Below, piece after piece: positions 47,969-59,879 of a stretch of 64,000 bases of DNA. The DNA lies in assembly GCA_036874045.1 (NCBI GenBank), contig CM072345.1, positions 12,758,501 through 12,822,500 on the forward strand, in the 5' to 3' direction. The position numbers and the translations under genes are program-made. Position 1 is the stretch's first letter. Each line of letters opens with the position of its first letter. The notes beneath the pieces were generated by a model, which was given only the letters and a program-made list of their open reading frames with translations, was not told the origin of the DNA and searched no databases. The DNA comes from Cymodocea nodosa. Lineage: Eukaryota; Streptophyta; Magnoliopsida; Alismatales; Cymodoceaceae.

Positions 47969-49790
47969 TGTTTGGGTTTTCCCAGCACTACACTAGAAAA
48001 ACTTGGATTTGTTACTTCTGTTTTTACTTAGTTAATTTATCTTTGTGCCTATTCTTTCTTTTAGAAGTAAACAAACAACCTTTAATACAATTTAGATATT
48101 AATTCCAATTTGTACTTTAACTGCAAGTGCACAGTGTTTACTGTATTAGTGTGCAAGTACAGGTCGATCTCACATGGAATTGCTGACGAATTTAAGAAAT
48201 GTTTGATTGTGAACAATTCAAATTTATATTCAATAAACATTCCGTTGAGTTACAATTAACTCAACGGACTAAGTTCGTTGAGTTATGGCTAACTCAACGA
48301 ACTATCCTTGTAGACTTAAGTTAACTCCACGAGCATGTCTCTTCTTTATAATACTACTATTTATAGAGAAATTCGGCCAACCATTGGGCGATTCTACAGA
48401 TTGTAAATAACATCAATTAAACTTTTTACTGCTAGTTAACATTGGATTTATCATTAAGCAATACTAACATTCAGATGATTCAAACAGTCACCATTAAAAT
48501 CTTTAAGTTTTTTTGTACGAACCAATTTCAGTAAACTGTAAAATTAAAACTAACATAAAACAATCATAAAACTGATACAGATAACATTAATCACGATACA
48601 ACACAAACAATACAACACTTAAATACAACATACAAACAAAGATAAATTATTTTTGGTATTTTTGTTTTGATGTGAACATGGAAATGGGCGAAAGGTGAAA
48701 TGTAAAGTAATCTCAATTGATAGTAAATACTTCCGACACTACTTGCAATGCGATTATACCACTGAAAATTAAACCACTTACAATTCTGTCTCCTCTCCCT
48801 ATAGAATCACAAGTCTAGAATTGCAAGATGATCTCTTCAGCATACAGGCATCAATCCGAAGCCAAGGCTAAAAGCTTTACGATCTCTTGAAATATGAGTC
48901 GGCGTTTGGTGAAAATGTCTTCCCTTCCCGCGACGCGATCACTCCTCACAGTGGTTGTCAGGCACTATGTTTGGCTCGGAATCGACCCAACATCAGGCAA
49001 GTATCCTCATAGACCTCCGATGATTGGTGATTATGGTGGTGATAACGATGGTTGGTGTGATACTTCGGAGAATCGCTGATACTGTCTGCAGAAAGCTTGG
49101 TGCTCCTCTTCTATATACACTGGCTGTCCATCGATCACACACACTTCTTCTTTTTTCTTCTTTTCTTTTATATTTCTTCTGTAGTAACTGCTTCTGCTTG
49201 AATGGTCGATTGGATTTCCTTCCTTTAGATCAACAACGATGATTTCTTTCTCCCTGCACAATTGAATTCATGCGTGATACGTGCAAACGTGGTTTTTCCT
49301 TCCAACTATCTCTTCCTGCAACCGCTATAGTGGCATTTTAAAAAATAACTATAAAATACATGCAATAAAGAAATAAGCCGCTAACCTAACGCGTTACCTT
49401 AGTATATATTCATGTAACTCAACGCGTACAGTTATGCTAACTTAACGAGTTATAACTTAAGTAAATCTACCAGATCTCTACACGTGTACATCTAGAAATA
49501 ATAAAATATTCTCTCTAAACATAACTGTTCGGCAATTTAAACATAACTATCCGAAATATCAGAAAATTCGGATACTTAAGAATTTCATAGCCTGCAACTT
49601 ACCAATAGTTCATAAATGTACTAAATTAACATTAATTCCCCAAAATTAAGCAGATTCTTCAATTAAAGCATATAACAGTGTAATTATAACATAATGGCTT
49701 AATTCTCATATGATAAGCTAAATATTATGCAATTAACCATCATTTAACCATTAATAATATACACTTTTTCATTCTAAACACTTCCCCCAT
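47969..49790 (-). mobile_element. 3' LTR of a minus-strand retroelement
   Basis: Starts TGTTTGGGTTTTCCCAGCAC and ends TTCATTCTAAACA at 49790. The adjoining CTTCCCCC (49791-49798) is the polypurine tract GGGGGAAG on the minus strand, so transcription would run right to left and this is the 3' LTR. Contains the AAGTGCACAG..GTGCAAGTACAGGTCGATC block near 48137-48175. Confidence 0.85.
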
Positions 49791-51994
49791 ACCTAAATTT
49801 TGCTAGTCCCTTAGCAAACTAAGATCTAATTAATTGGTCTTTCAAAAAGTTCTAGAATTAATTCTTCCCCTTTTGTTTTTTTTCTTCTGTTCAGCATAAA
49901 CATATATTCTGTATGTTTTAGTAATTAACCTGCAAAGATATTTAGAATATATGTAAATTACATACAAAGTATATCATCTTCATATAGGTGTTAATTATAT
50001 TATCGTTTGTTCTTCTTTTCATCATCTGTTATCCTGAATTTTCCAATAAGTTTTCTAGAAGAAATTTCAACAACATACAAATCAAAGTACAATCCAATTC
50101 AATCTGATTAAGACAAGTAGAATAAAGATTTGTATTTCCATTAAACAACTTCAAAAGTCAATTCCAGATTCATATTTCAGCAATTCTAAATAACAGAAAA
50201 TATACTCGATTCATAAGATATCTGTATTTCACAACACACTTATATCTTTTCAAAACATTATATGTATTTTATTATTATTATTATTATTTTTCGTACTTTA
50301 AAAGTTAGATTGATAAGCTTGAATCATACAAGAGCTTTCTAGTGTACCCATGTAACAAGCTTTCAGTCAACAATCCCAGATCTGATCAGGGTCTTAGGTT
50401 GCCAGATTTTAAGAGTCATTTTTCAGGTCAACAATCCTTACATACCTATTTGCTCAAGTACAAAAAGCTCGTGATCAAACAAGTCAATAAACTCTCAAAG
50501 TTTTTTTTTCTTTTTTTTTTTAAAAAAAATAAAATAAATGCACACACAAAACAAAACATTAATCACATACTGTATATGCACATATTTCATTAATATAGAT
50601 GTAGTAAAACACCAATCTCATATAATCCTGCTTCTATCATTTACTAAAAATATGAATCCATAATAATAAGCTCATACTTTATCTGTAGTTTAATAAGATC
50701 TACACATAAATCATTCTATAAGTTCAATCAGTCAAAGTAAATGTATCTTTCATCATATGTGTTTCATTTAATCTAGAATTCACATCTCAGCTCTTTCAGG
50801 ACTTCAGATAATTTTTTGATTAAGCATTAAATATTCTGATTTCATTTTAAAATCGTGAAACTGTTAAACTCATGAAATTCAGAAAAATCATAAGATACTA
50901 TATCTAGATTTACATAAATAATAAATTCTATAGCATCTTCTATAGCCTTCTAAATATAACATTCAAGCAATTTATAAAAATTTTACAGTCTCAATTATTG
51001 GATAGTTACAGCAAGTTCATAAAAATTTTCAATTTCCTCAAAACTTTGCAGTACTATTTTAATTCCTTTAATTAACAAACTTATATGGCTGTTACTTTAA
51101 TTACCTCCCCCCCATACCTACATTTTGCATTGTCCTCAATGTAAAAGATTTGACAATAAGTACATTAATTGTAGCAGGCATGAATAAAGTTTTGTTTGAT
51201 TTAAAATTCAGGATAAGTAATTGGTTACATATCTTGTTTCATTTGTATCTCTTTCTGCATATTCCGATTTTTGATTCTGAAAAACTTTTCATTCCTAGAT
51301 AAATACAGAATATAAAACAAAATAACATTTAACAGATATTAATAAATCAGTGTCTTGTGTGGAACCCAGGCTTCTATGCCTTTGGTGGCTCACAAGCAAG
51401 CCAATTGGTTTCCCAGAACAGATACCAACAAATTGGATTGATATTATGTTTTATTTGTTTTTTTTTATAAAATGAACATGAAAAACTTCAAAATTCCTTC
51501 TTTTTTTTTCTAAAAATAAATGCAGAATACACACGTTAAACACACAAAATCACAGCTTAAGAACATGATTGAAAAGTATAAACAAATAGAATAAATGTAT
51601 CAGTCCAAGCAAACTTTTTAGGCATAGTTCTTCTTACTATTAATTTTGTTTTAATGCAGTTCTTGTTCCTTTTTAATTTGTAAACATGCAATATATTATA
51701 AATTCCAAATACGAGTGTATTACCATTAATGATATGTAATGCAGAAAGGGATCCTTTTTGGTTCCAGGGTAATGTAGCAGTTTCTATTTCTACATCTATT
51801 TCAATATACTCCTCTTCCCACTTCCATTCATTCATGTCTTTCATAATCCATATTTGAAATTTCATCAATTCATCCCACCATCTTATCAGACATAAAGTAG
51901 GATCATCTTCTTCATTATACCACATTCCTATTTGAATTTCATTAAATTCTGCAGATGGTGATTTAGCTATTTCACTCGGTACAGGTAAAATTTC
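49791..51994 (-). mobile_element. internal region of the minus-strand LTR element, no gag-pol
   Basis: On the minus strand the region has the purine tract next to the LTR. Further upstream (51108-51140) is a second tract with the sequence CATTGAGGACAATGCAAAAT followed by a run of G, a signature often seen just before the 3' LTR of plant Ty3/gypsy elements. No gag, protease, RT or integrase motif is present, so the element is non-autonomous (LARD-like) or deleted. A 3' segment reappears inverted at 42861-44043. Confidence 0.7.
51557..51994 (-). CDS. unidentified open frame in LTR element internal region
   Basis: Open on the minus strand from the boundary at about 51994 to a stop at 51557. It reads EILPVPSEIAKSPSAEFNEI, IGMWYNEEDDPTLCLIRWWD, then a W/E/I-rich segment (KDMNEWKWEEEYIEIDVEIE) and a Lys/Thr-rich tail. 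Without the upstream part the first Met gives 122 aa (start at 51925). It is non-repetitive and acidic in the middle. No gag, env-like or other family is recognised. The frame is cut off at the junction with the inverted LTR, so it is probably the 3' remainder of a longer reading frame. Confidence 0.4.
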   Translation of the reverse strand, partial: EILPVPSEIAKSPSAEFNEIQIGMWYNEEDDPTLCLIRWWDELMKFQIWIMKDMNEWKWEEEYIEIDVEIETATLPWNQKGSLSALHIINGNTLVFGIYNILHVYKLKRNKNCIKTKLIVRRTMPKKFAWTDTFILFVYTFQSCS

Positions 51995-53503
51995 TATATC
52001 GGTGAGTTATTTGTAACTATCCGAAATGCATCTAAGCATCAGATAGTTAAGTTTATAAGTATTCGAAATGCACCTGAGCATCAGATAGTTATATTTATGC
52101 ACGTGTTTTATAGTTAAATCAACGAAGAAAGTCCGTTGAGTTATCTGTAACTCCACAGACTATATACTTTCTAATATGCCACTGTAGCGGTTGTAGAAAC
52201 AAGATAGTTGGAAGAAAAACCACGACTGCACGTATCGCGCAAGGAGAAGAAAGCATCGCCGTTGATATGAATGAAGGAAATCCAACCGACCATTCAAGCA
52301 GAAGCAGTTACTACTGAAGAAATATAAAAGAAAAGAAGAAAAAAGAAGGGTGTGATCGATGGGCAGACTATGTGTGTAGAGGAGGATCAGCGTCGCAATT
52401 CTCTAAAGTACCACACCAACCATCATCATCACCACCACAATCACCAACCATCGGAGGTCTGTGAGAATACTTTCTTGATGTCAGGTCGATTCCAAGCCAA
52501 ACACAGTGTCTGACAACCACTGTGAGGAGTGATCGCGTCACAGGAAGGGAATCCATTTTCACCAAGCGCCGACTCATATTTCAAGAGATCGTAAAACTTT
52601 TAGCATTGGCTTCGGGTTGATGCCTGTATGTTGAAGAGGAGATCATCTTGCAATTCTGGACTCACGATTCTATAGGGAGAGGAGACAGAATTGTAAGTGG
52701 TTTAATTTTCAATGGTGTAATCACGTTGCAAGTAGTGTTAGAAGTATTTACTATCAAGTGAGATTACTTTACATTTCACCTTTCACCAATTTCCATGTTC
52801 ATATTAAAACAAAAATACCAAAAACAATTTATCTATGTTTGTATGTTGTATTTGAGTGTTGTATTGTTTGTGTTGTATCATGATTAATGTTATCTTTGTC
52901 AGTGTTGTGATTGTTTTATGTTGTTTTAGTTTTACAGTTTACTGAAATCGGTTCGTTCAAAAGACTTAAAGATTTTAATGGTTACAGTTTGAATTATCTG
53001 AATGTTAGTATTGCTTAATGATAAATCCAATGTTAATTAACATTAAAGAGCTTAATTGATGTTATTTACAATCTGTGGAATCGCCCAATGGTTGGCTGAA
53101 TTCCTTTGTAAATAGCAGTATTAAAGAGAAAAGACAGGCTTGTGGAGTTAACTTAAGTCCACGAGGTTAGTTCGTTGAGTTAGTCATAACTCAACGAATT
53201 TTGTCTGTTGAGTTAACTGTAATTCAACGAAGAGCTTATTGAATATATAAATTTGATTGTTAACAAACGAACAGTTCTTAAGTTCTTCAGCAATTCCCTG
53301 TGAGATCGACCTGTACTTGCACACTGATACAATAGACACTATGCACTTGCAGTTAAAGTACAAATTGGAATTAATATCTAAATTGTATTAAAGGTTGTTT
53401 GTTTACTTATAAAAGAAAGAATAGGCATAAAGATAAATTAACTAAGTAAAAACAGAAGTAACAAATCCAAGTTTTTCTAGTGTAGTGCTGGGAAAACACA
53501 AAC
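51995..53503 (+). mobile_element. inverted LTR copy (+ orientation), 5'-truncated
   Basis: Reverse complement of much of 47969-49360: the same sequence from the CCAACCG/CGGTTG block through GCAAGTACAGGTCGATC (near 53300-53320, inverted) to TCTAGTGTAGTGCTGGG and the end ACACAAACA at 53503. It is joined abruptly at 51994/51995 to the internal region, inside an LTR repeat block, and at 53503/53504 to another LTR in the opposite orientation. Contains ACTATCCGA / TCGGATAGT hairpin units at 52010-52095. Confidence 0.85.
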
Positions 53504-54824
53504 AGGCATCAACCCGAAGTCAAGGCTAAAAGCTTTACGATCTCCTAAAATATGAGTTGGTGCTTGGTGAAAATGGTTTCCCTTCCCGCGACGCGATCAC
53601 TCCTTACAGTGGTTGTCAAGCACTGTGTTTGGCTCAGAATCGACCCGACATCAAGAAAATATTCTCACAGACCTCCGATGGTTGGTGATTGTGGTCGTGG
53701 TAACGATGGTTGGTGTGGTACTTTGGAGAATTGTCGATACTGCCTGCAGAAAGCTTCGTGCTCCTCCTCTGTACATGCTGGCCGTCCATCGATCACACAC
53801 ACTTTTCTTCTTTTTCTTCTTTTCTTTTATATTTCTTCAATAGTAACTGTTTCTGCTTGAATGGTCGGTTGGATTTCCTTCATTTGTATCAACGGTGATG
53901 ATTTCTTCTCTACACGCTACGTGCAAACATGATTTTTCTCTTCCAACTGTCTGTTCCTACAACCGCTACAGTAGCATATTAGAAAATAAATAGTCCATGA
54001 AGTTATAGATAACTCAACGGACTTTCTTCATTGATTTAACTATAAAACACATGCATAAATTTAACTATCCGATGCTCAGATGCATTTCGGATAGTTATAA
54101 ACTTAACTATCTGATGCTCAGATGCATTTCGAATAGTTACAGATAACTCACCGATATATAACTTAAATAAATCTACCAGATCTCGACACGTGTCAGCAGT
54201 AGTTTAACCATAAAATAAACATTTTGGAGAGTTACAGAACTAACTATCCGATGCTTAGATGCATTTCGGATAGTTAGAGATAACTCACTGAAAATCCACT
54301 TAAGTCACTTTCTAAGAACATGACACATGTCCTCAGCTATTTTATAAATAAAAAGAGATTTCAGAGAGTTACACATATAATGTCTGATGCTCAACTGCAA
54401 TTTCGGATAGTTATAGATAACTCACTGAAAGTTCACTTAAGTCATGCATTATGGTTTCAACACGTGTACTTCCGGAAATAATAAAATATTCTTTCAAAAC
54501 ATAACTGTTCGGCAATTTAAACATAACTATCCGACATGTTCGGTCTGTTAAACATAACTGTTCGAAATATGTTCGGTATGTTAAACATAGCTGTCCAAAA
54601 TATCAGAAAATTCAAATACTTAAGAATTTCATAGCATGCAATTTACCGATAATTCAGAAATGTACTAAATTAACATTAATTCCCCAAAATTAAGCAGATT
54701 CTTTAATTAAAGCATATAATAGTGCAATTATAACATAATGGCTTAATTCTCATTTGATAAGCTAAATATTATGCAATTAACCATCATTTAACCGTTAATA
54801 ATATGCACTTTTTCATTCTAAACA
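53504..54824 (-). mobile_element. LTR copy, truncated at its inner end
   Basis: Colinear with 48845-49790 (CAGGCATCAA..CCGAAG start, CATTCTAAACA end at 54824) but longer, because it keeps the 54060-54430 hairpin repeats that the 48 kb copy lacks. On the outer side ACAGG at 54822-54826 equals the ACAGG left of 47969, though it overlaps the terminal ACA. With 47969-49790 it may form the LTR pair of one rearranged element. Confidence 0.75.
54060..54430. repeat. hairpin-forming repeats in LTR
   Basis: Four or five copies of AACTATCCGATGCTCAGATG followed by CATTTCGGATAGTT. The arms AACTATCCGA and TCGGATAGTT are complementary, so each copy is a 10-bp stem with a loop of about 14 nt. Units are spaced by about 30-180 bp. 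Inverted copies occur at 52010-52095. Confidence 0.85.
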
Positions 54825-55317
54825 GGACTGCATGGTGATGAATCTCTTCTAGTCTAAAATATAGATTAGCTAAGGCAATCAAACAAAGGGCCAATCTCAT
54901 TCCTATAGCCATTAGGGTCACTGAATAGATTACCTCCTAATGAATGAAGCAAGTGTCCTTATAGGGTAAGGCCAAGCTGCACGACCAAAAAGTAAGAAAG
55001 GTGGCTAAATGTGTCATCGTCTAAGTTCCAAGGGTTGGGTCCTACCTTGAGGAGAGGGAAATATCTTTTTTCAACATCGATCGGTAAACTAATGAGCCTC
55101 TCCTTGGAAATTGTGGGTAGCTTGTCACCTAGCCGAAGGAAATCATCCTAAACAAATGGCCTACCATAGAAGAAACAAAGCCACAAGCTGGTGGATACTC
55201 TATAGGGTGCTTCATCGGAGTTGGCTTCCTCTAAGTCTAAAGGGTAGGGAAAAGACTTATCCAACCTAAGGGAAGGGTCAATTCTAATGGTGTGTCACCT
55301 CCTACAAGATGTTCCTC
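54825..55317. repeat. spacer from an older retroelement
   Basis: About 490 bp of moderate GC, non-coding as read, unlike the flanking LTRs. Grouped by character with 47675-47968 and 56687-57061 as parts of an older element interrupted by the LTR insertions. No protein family recognised. Confidence 0.4.
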
Positions 55318-55322
55318 AATGA

Positions 55323-56681
55323 TGATTGTCTTGTTTGCTTAAGTATATTTTTTTATAAGTAAGAAGTAATTTTTGTTTCAACAACTTAGTTCATTAAATT
55401 TACTATAAGTGTACAACATCTATTATATAATTGTGTAAGTATAGGTTGAACCCATAGGAACTATCAAAATCACTTTGCTATATAAATTTTCATAGCCAAG
55501 GTATAGTGTAATTTCACAATAGGATCACTTTGTTGATTTATAGTTAACTTAATAGACTTAGTTTATGAAGTTATAGTTAACTTAACGAACTCTCCTTGTA
55601 GAGTTATGATTAACTCAACGAGCTCTCAAATAATTAATAATTAATATTGTTGTTTGAAGAAGAACATGACCATCCATTAGGCGATTCTATATATTATAAA
55701 CATCAATTAAACTTTTGAATGCTATTTCATATTACATTCATCATTAATCAATTCTAACATTCAATATATCCAAATAGTAGATTTGTAAATCAAGATTTCA
55801 AAGATTTATATTAATTGGTTTAAATAATTAATAATATGATTTTCTATAACTGAAATAAAATACACAAAAAATTCAACAATACTAACAATATAAACACAAA
55901 CGATACAACAAAGATTAGATAAGCATAAAACATATATAATGAGTTTTGTTTTATTTTTGTTTTGTTTCGTTCCTTCAGATGAGCAAGTGATGAAAGGTAA
56001 AATTCTCTATTGATAATAAGAAAACTTTCGTCACTACATGCCACATGATTACACCATTGAAAATTTAACCACTTACTATTAAGCGCACCTCTCCTTATTA
56101 GATTCAGAACCTAGACTTTTGTAAGTTGATCTCTTCTTCAATATAGCAACATCAACTTGAAATCAAGGTTAGAAGTTTTACTGTCTCCTAAGAGATGATT
56201 AGGTGCTTAGTGAAAATGCCGCATATATAAACAATAATATATGTGCCACGTGCAATAAAAAAATAACTTATAAGTTTATAACGTTAACCTAATGTGTTAC
56301 TTTAGTATTTGCTTAAGAAACTTAATGTGTGTAGTTATGTTAACTTAACATGTTAAATATGTGCAACTACGTGATTTTTTTACCCTTTAAACTTGTAACT
56401 TAACAAGTTGTTATCGTGCGTTGTACATGATACAAATACAAATATGTAAAAATAAAACATACCATGTTTAATACTATAAAACCACATGTAAACTAGATTT
56501 TTAGTCTTTCAGAAATAATACTTAATTAACGTTTAATTCTTTGAAATTATGCACATTCTTCAATTAAGACCTATAAGTGTATAATTATAATATAATGACT
56601 TAATTCTCATATGATAAGCTAAATACTATGCAATTAGTCATTCATTAATCACTAATATTATACACCTTTTCATTCTAAACA
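55323..56681 (-). mobile_element. diverged solo LTR of the same family
   Basis: Begins TGATTGTCTTGTTTGC and ends CATTCTAAACA at 56681. The left flank AATGA (55318-55322) and right flank ATGAT (56682-56686) match if one A has been lost at the right junction, consistent with a 5-bp target duplication. Contains the family TATTATATAATTGTGTAAGT..GGTTGAACCCATAG block (55420-55460) in diverged form. No internal region attached. Confidence 0.75.
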
Positions 56682-56686
56682 ATGAT

Positions 56687-57061
56687 CCCATAAAGAAAGA
56701 GAGGTTGTGAAAGATCTTGAAAAACAATTGCAAAGAATAGGGATAGAGGTAGTGTGAGTGCCCATCCATAGCATCCTTAATGGTGTCTGGTGGGCAACAC
56801 TCCTCATAAAAATCTATTGAAATTGCTAAAATCTCAAAGGTTGAGAGCTAACTCACCCTCTTGGCTAATGGTTGTACTAAACTGAGGAGACCATAACTCT
56901 ATAAAGGCCTATAGTAGCCTATCATACTGATGATATTGAAATAAAGAGGCATAGATAGCATCATAAATCCATAAGGCCTAGAGACGAGCTCTAAAACGAG
57001 TTAGGCAATAAGTGGTCCACTCTACTTGGTCGCAATGAAAAGAGGGTAAGGGAAAGTTCGC
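56687..57061. repeat. older retroelement spacer including dispersed repeat copy 2
   Basis: The part 56919-57060 is nearly identical to 29658-29800 (CTATCATACTGATGATATTG to GAGGGTAAGGGAAAG). The remainder is unmatched in this window. Interrupted on both sides by LTR insertions. Confidence 0.75.
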
Positions 57062-57727
57062 TGTTTAGAATGAAAAAGTGTATAATATTAATGGTTAATT
57101 GCATAATATTTAGTTTATCATATAAAAATTAAGCTATTATGTTACAATTACATGAATACATGCCTTAATTACAGAATATGCATAATTTCAAGGAATTAGC
57201 GTTAATTAAATATCATTTCTAAAAGACTGAAAGCCTAGTACAGGTGATTTTATAGAAGTTTACGAACCTTCATAAAGTTACTAAGATAAGTTTACGGACC
57301 CTCATAAAGTTAGGAATTATTTCACACGTTAACTTTTGAATGATTAAGAATTACTTCTTTTACATATTAAATGTTATAAAAGTATTTGTTTTATTAAACT
57401 ACAGAATAGAATGAGTTCATTGAGTAAGCTTAACTCAACGAGGTTAGTCTGTTGAGTTACAATTAAATCAATGGAGTAAGTATGTTGAGTTACATTAACT
57501 CTATAGACCAGTTATTTTTTAATATCCAATTGTGAGCAATTCCAAGAATAGAAAATTCAAAGAAAAATCATGATTACATGTATCACACAGGATTTTTATC
57601 TTGGAATGAATAAGAAATCATCACTGTTAACAGGAAGGAAGGAAATCCAACTAGTCATTTAGGTGGAAGTAGTTATTATTGAAAGAAATATAAAATGAAA
57701 AGAAAAAGAACGAAGAAATATAAAAGG
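57062..57727 (+). mobile_element. LTR 5' portion (+ orientation) containing the empty solo-LTR site
   Basis: Starts TGTTTAGAATGAAAAAGTG and follows the LTR for about 665 bp. At about 57325-57330 it reads TTTCACACGTTAACTTTT, the uninterrupted form of the site that carries the 2-kb solo LTR at 44150-46214. It breaks off at about 57727, where PIF/Harbinger ORF1 sequence begins. Confidence 0.85.
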
Positions 57728-58230
57728 TAGATGAAAAAATCTTAAATATTTTGGTTGAAGTTGTTAACGAAGGAAATGCGAGAACTCATGATGGGAAAAT
57801 TCAAATGAAAGCATGGAATGAGATAATCGCTAAATACAATGAACATACAGAAGCAAAGATTACTAAAAAAAATGTGGACAGTCGAATGAAGACTTGGCAT
57901 TTGATGTACAAAAATTACTTAAAGGTTGCAAATCAAAGTGTTTGACGTTGGGATTATGTGAATGGATAAATGGATATTAGTATGAGGTTTGGGAAGACTT
58001 TATAAAGGTAATATTTGTTACAATAAATTTTGAAACTTTATTATACAATATTTTTTAACATTTGACATGTTTTTATGTAGTCACATCTAAAATGCAAAGA
58101 TTGTAGAAGGAATACTTGTTTTATTTATGACCAACTACATGTGCTTTTTGGATTAAATATGGCAACTAGAAATCATAGTAGACAAGCAATAGAAGATACA
58201 AACTTTGATGTAAATTAGTCAATTTCTCAA
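57728..58230 (+). pseudogene. PIF/Harbinger ORF1 fragment, better preserved copy
   Basis: Reads VDEKILNILVEVVNEGNART, HDGKIQMKAWNEIIAKYNEH, then KITKKNVDSRMKTWHLMYKN and YLKVANQS before a stop at 57943-57945: a Myb/SANT-like domain with the expected W residues. It corresponds to 6063-6600 but has far fewer stops, so it derives from a younger or slower-decaying relative. The first codons fuse directly to LTR sequence and the transposase is absent. Confidence 0.75.
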
Positions 58231-59879
58231 GCATAAAATACTCCTAGATATGAGCTTAAATAATTTAATAATTGGTTTGACATAAGCGATGTTATCCTTT
58301 GAATAGTGTTTGAGAGCTCAAATAGATTCTTTATATTTTCTATCTTTATTTGTTCTTATATGAATTGTATATCAAATTTTATACTTTCATAGTTATCAAT
58401 GAAGTACGCTTTTTAAATTTCACTTTTTATTGCACATTTGATCATATCAGGCTTGATGTAAACGATGCATCCTTCTTTTAAGAAGATATAAGGTACAAAG
58501 TTGGTCATGAACTCTTAAGAGATTTCTCAAATAACAAATGAAACTCAATATAAAATTAACATTTGTGACGTTGAGAATAAAAAAACTCACAAAAATAATA
58601 AAAAACCCACATTAAATAGGTAAGTATAGCCTTGAGGTCACCATTCCTTAGTTGTCATCGCTTAAATCATATCTATAGTTTTAACTCCATACGCCAATTT
58701 GAGTACAATCATACCATGTCATCAATCTTTTAAGCTCTCTTTTTTTTTTGTTTGAAGTATTTTAGTCACATAATCTAGAATTATCTTTGATGGTACCACT
58801 TTTAAAATTTTAGTTTAAATATTTAAGTATGTTTATATAAATAGTTAAACTAGGTTATATCGTGTATGCATAATTGTGTAATTGTATGATTAATGTAAGT
58901 CATATTCGTTATTATTTTATTTAAAAATTATTTATTGAAATTAACCAAAAGGATGAATTCTAAGACCTTTAGATCAAAGATCAGTACTTATTTAATATAA
59001 GCAAATTTTCATAATAATTTTATAATCATCTAATACTTAGAGGAGGAATTTCTAAATTGCGACATTGGGTGATTTTTGTAATGGAAATTTTATTATTAGA
59101 TAAGTATAATATGTGGTTACTTTTTATTTGACTGAAATGATTTCACTTCATTTAACATAATAGGCGGAACAACCATGATAAGGTGCAAATTTTCACACAA
59201 AGCACAAAGATTAAAACAACCATGATAAAGCACACTCAAATGTTATCATTTGATGACAGATAGCTTGACCAGTCGAGGATTAAGCCCAACTCCTGGAGAG
59301 AGCGTAAAAATTCAACGTGAAAACCTTCTACGGCGTTGCGATGGCACAGGAAGAAAACAGCCCAGATATGTTGAACTTCAAATATTCAAACTGCTTACCC
59401 AAATGATTATTTTATCGCACAAGGAGAAACACCATTGACAATTTTTTACTTAAATTAACTAATTATCGACATTTAATTTAAAGGTCTTAAAATTCACCCA
59501 TTTTGTTAAATTAATAATGAATGCAACTCAAACTATTATAAAAGTTCAATGTATATACAGTAGCTTGCAATATAGATTAACTAATTATATAATTCTGTCT
59601 AATATTTTTAAACAAATTATTAATAAAATTTTTCTATAAAATTTTTTATCATAATAATAATATTTATACGTTCAATTTTACCTTTTTCTATGTATTTACT
59701 AGGAAATGAAAATGCTACCGGAAAGGCTTTCCGGTGACACGACCTTAACCGCAAGAGACATAAATGATAAATATATAAAATAAAATAGAAACGCACGCAT
59801 TCGCTTTCAAATATATATTAAGAAAAAAAATCGCCCTTATCTTACAATGACAAATGAGTGGTGCTGATAAAATAAAGAG
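58231..59879. other. AT-rich intergenic, no gene
   Basis: Low-complexity AT-rich sequence. Short open frames (for example 59250-59438) show no recognisable family. Confidence 0.5.
59717..59735. repeat. perfect 9-bp palindrome ACCGGAAAG-G-CTTTCCGGT
   Basis: Two 9-nt arms around a single central base, GC-rich against AT-rich flanks, about 250 bp upstream of the TATA box of copy E. It could be a dyad protein-binding site or a transposon scar; no direct evidence for either. Confidence 0.6.

Noticed and set aside
48894-49261. Open frames repeated at 48.9, 52.4 and 53.6 kb (SRRLVKM..LPATRSLLTVVV)
   Set aside because: Same LTR segment in three copies; the frame is not kept in all of them, the reading is within an LTR, and it has no known domain.
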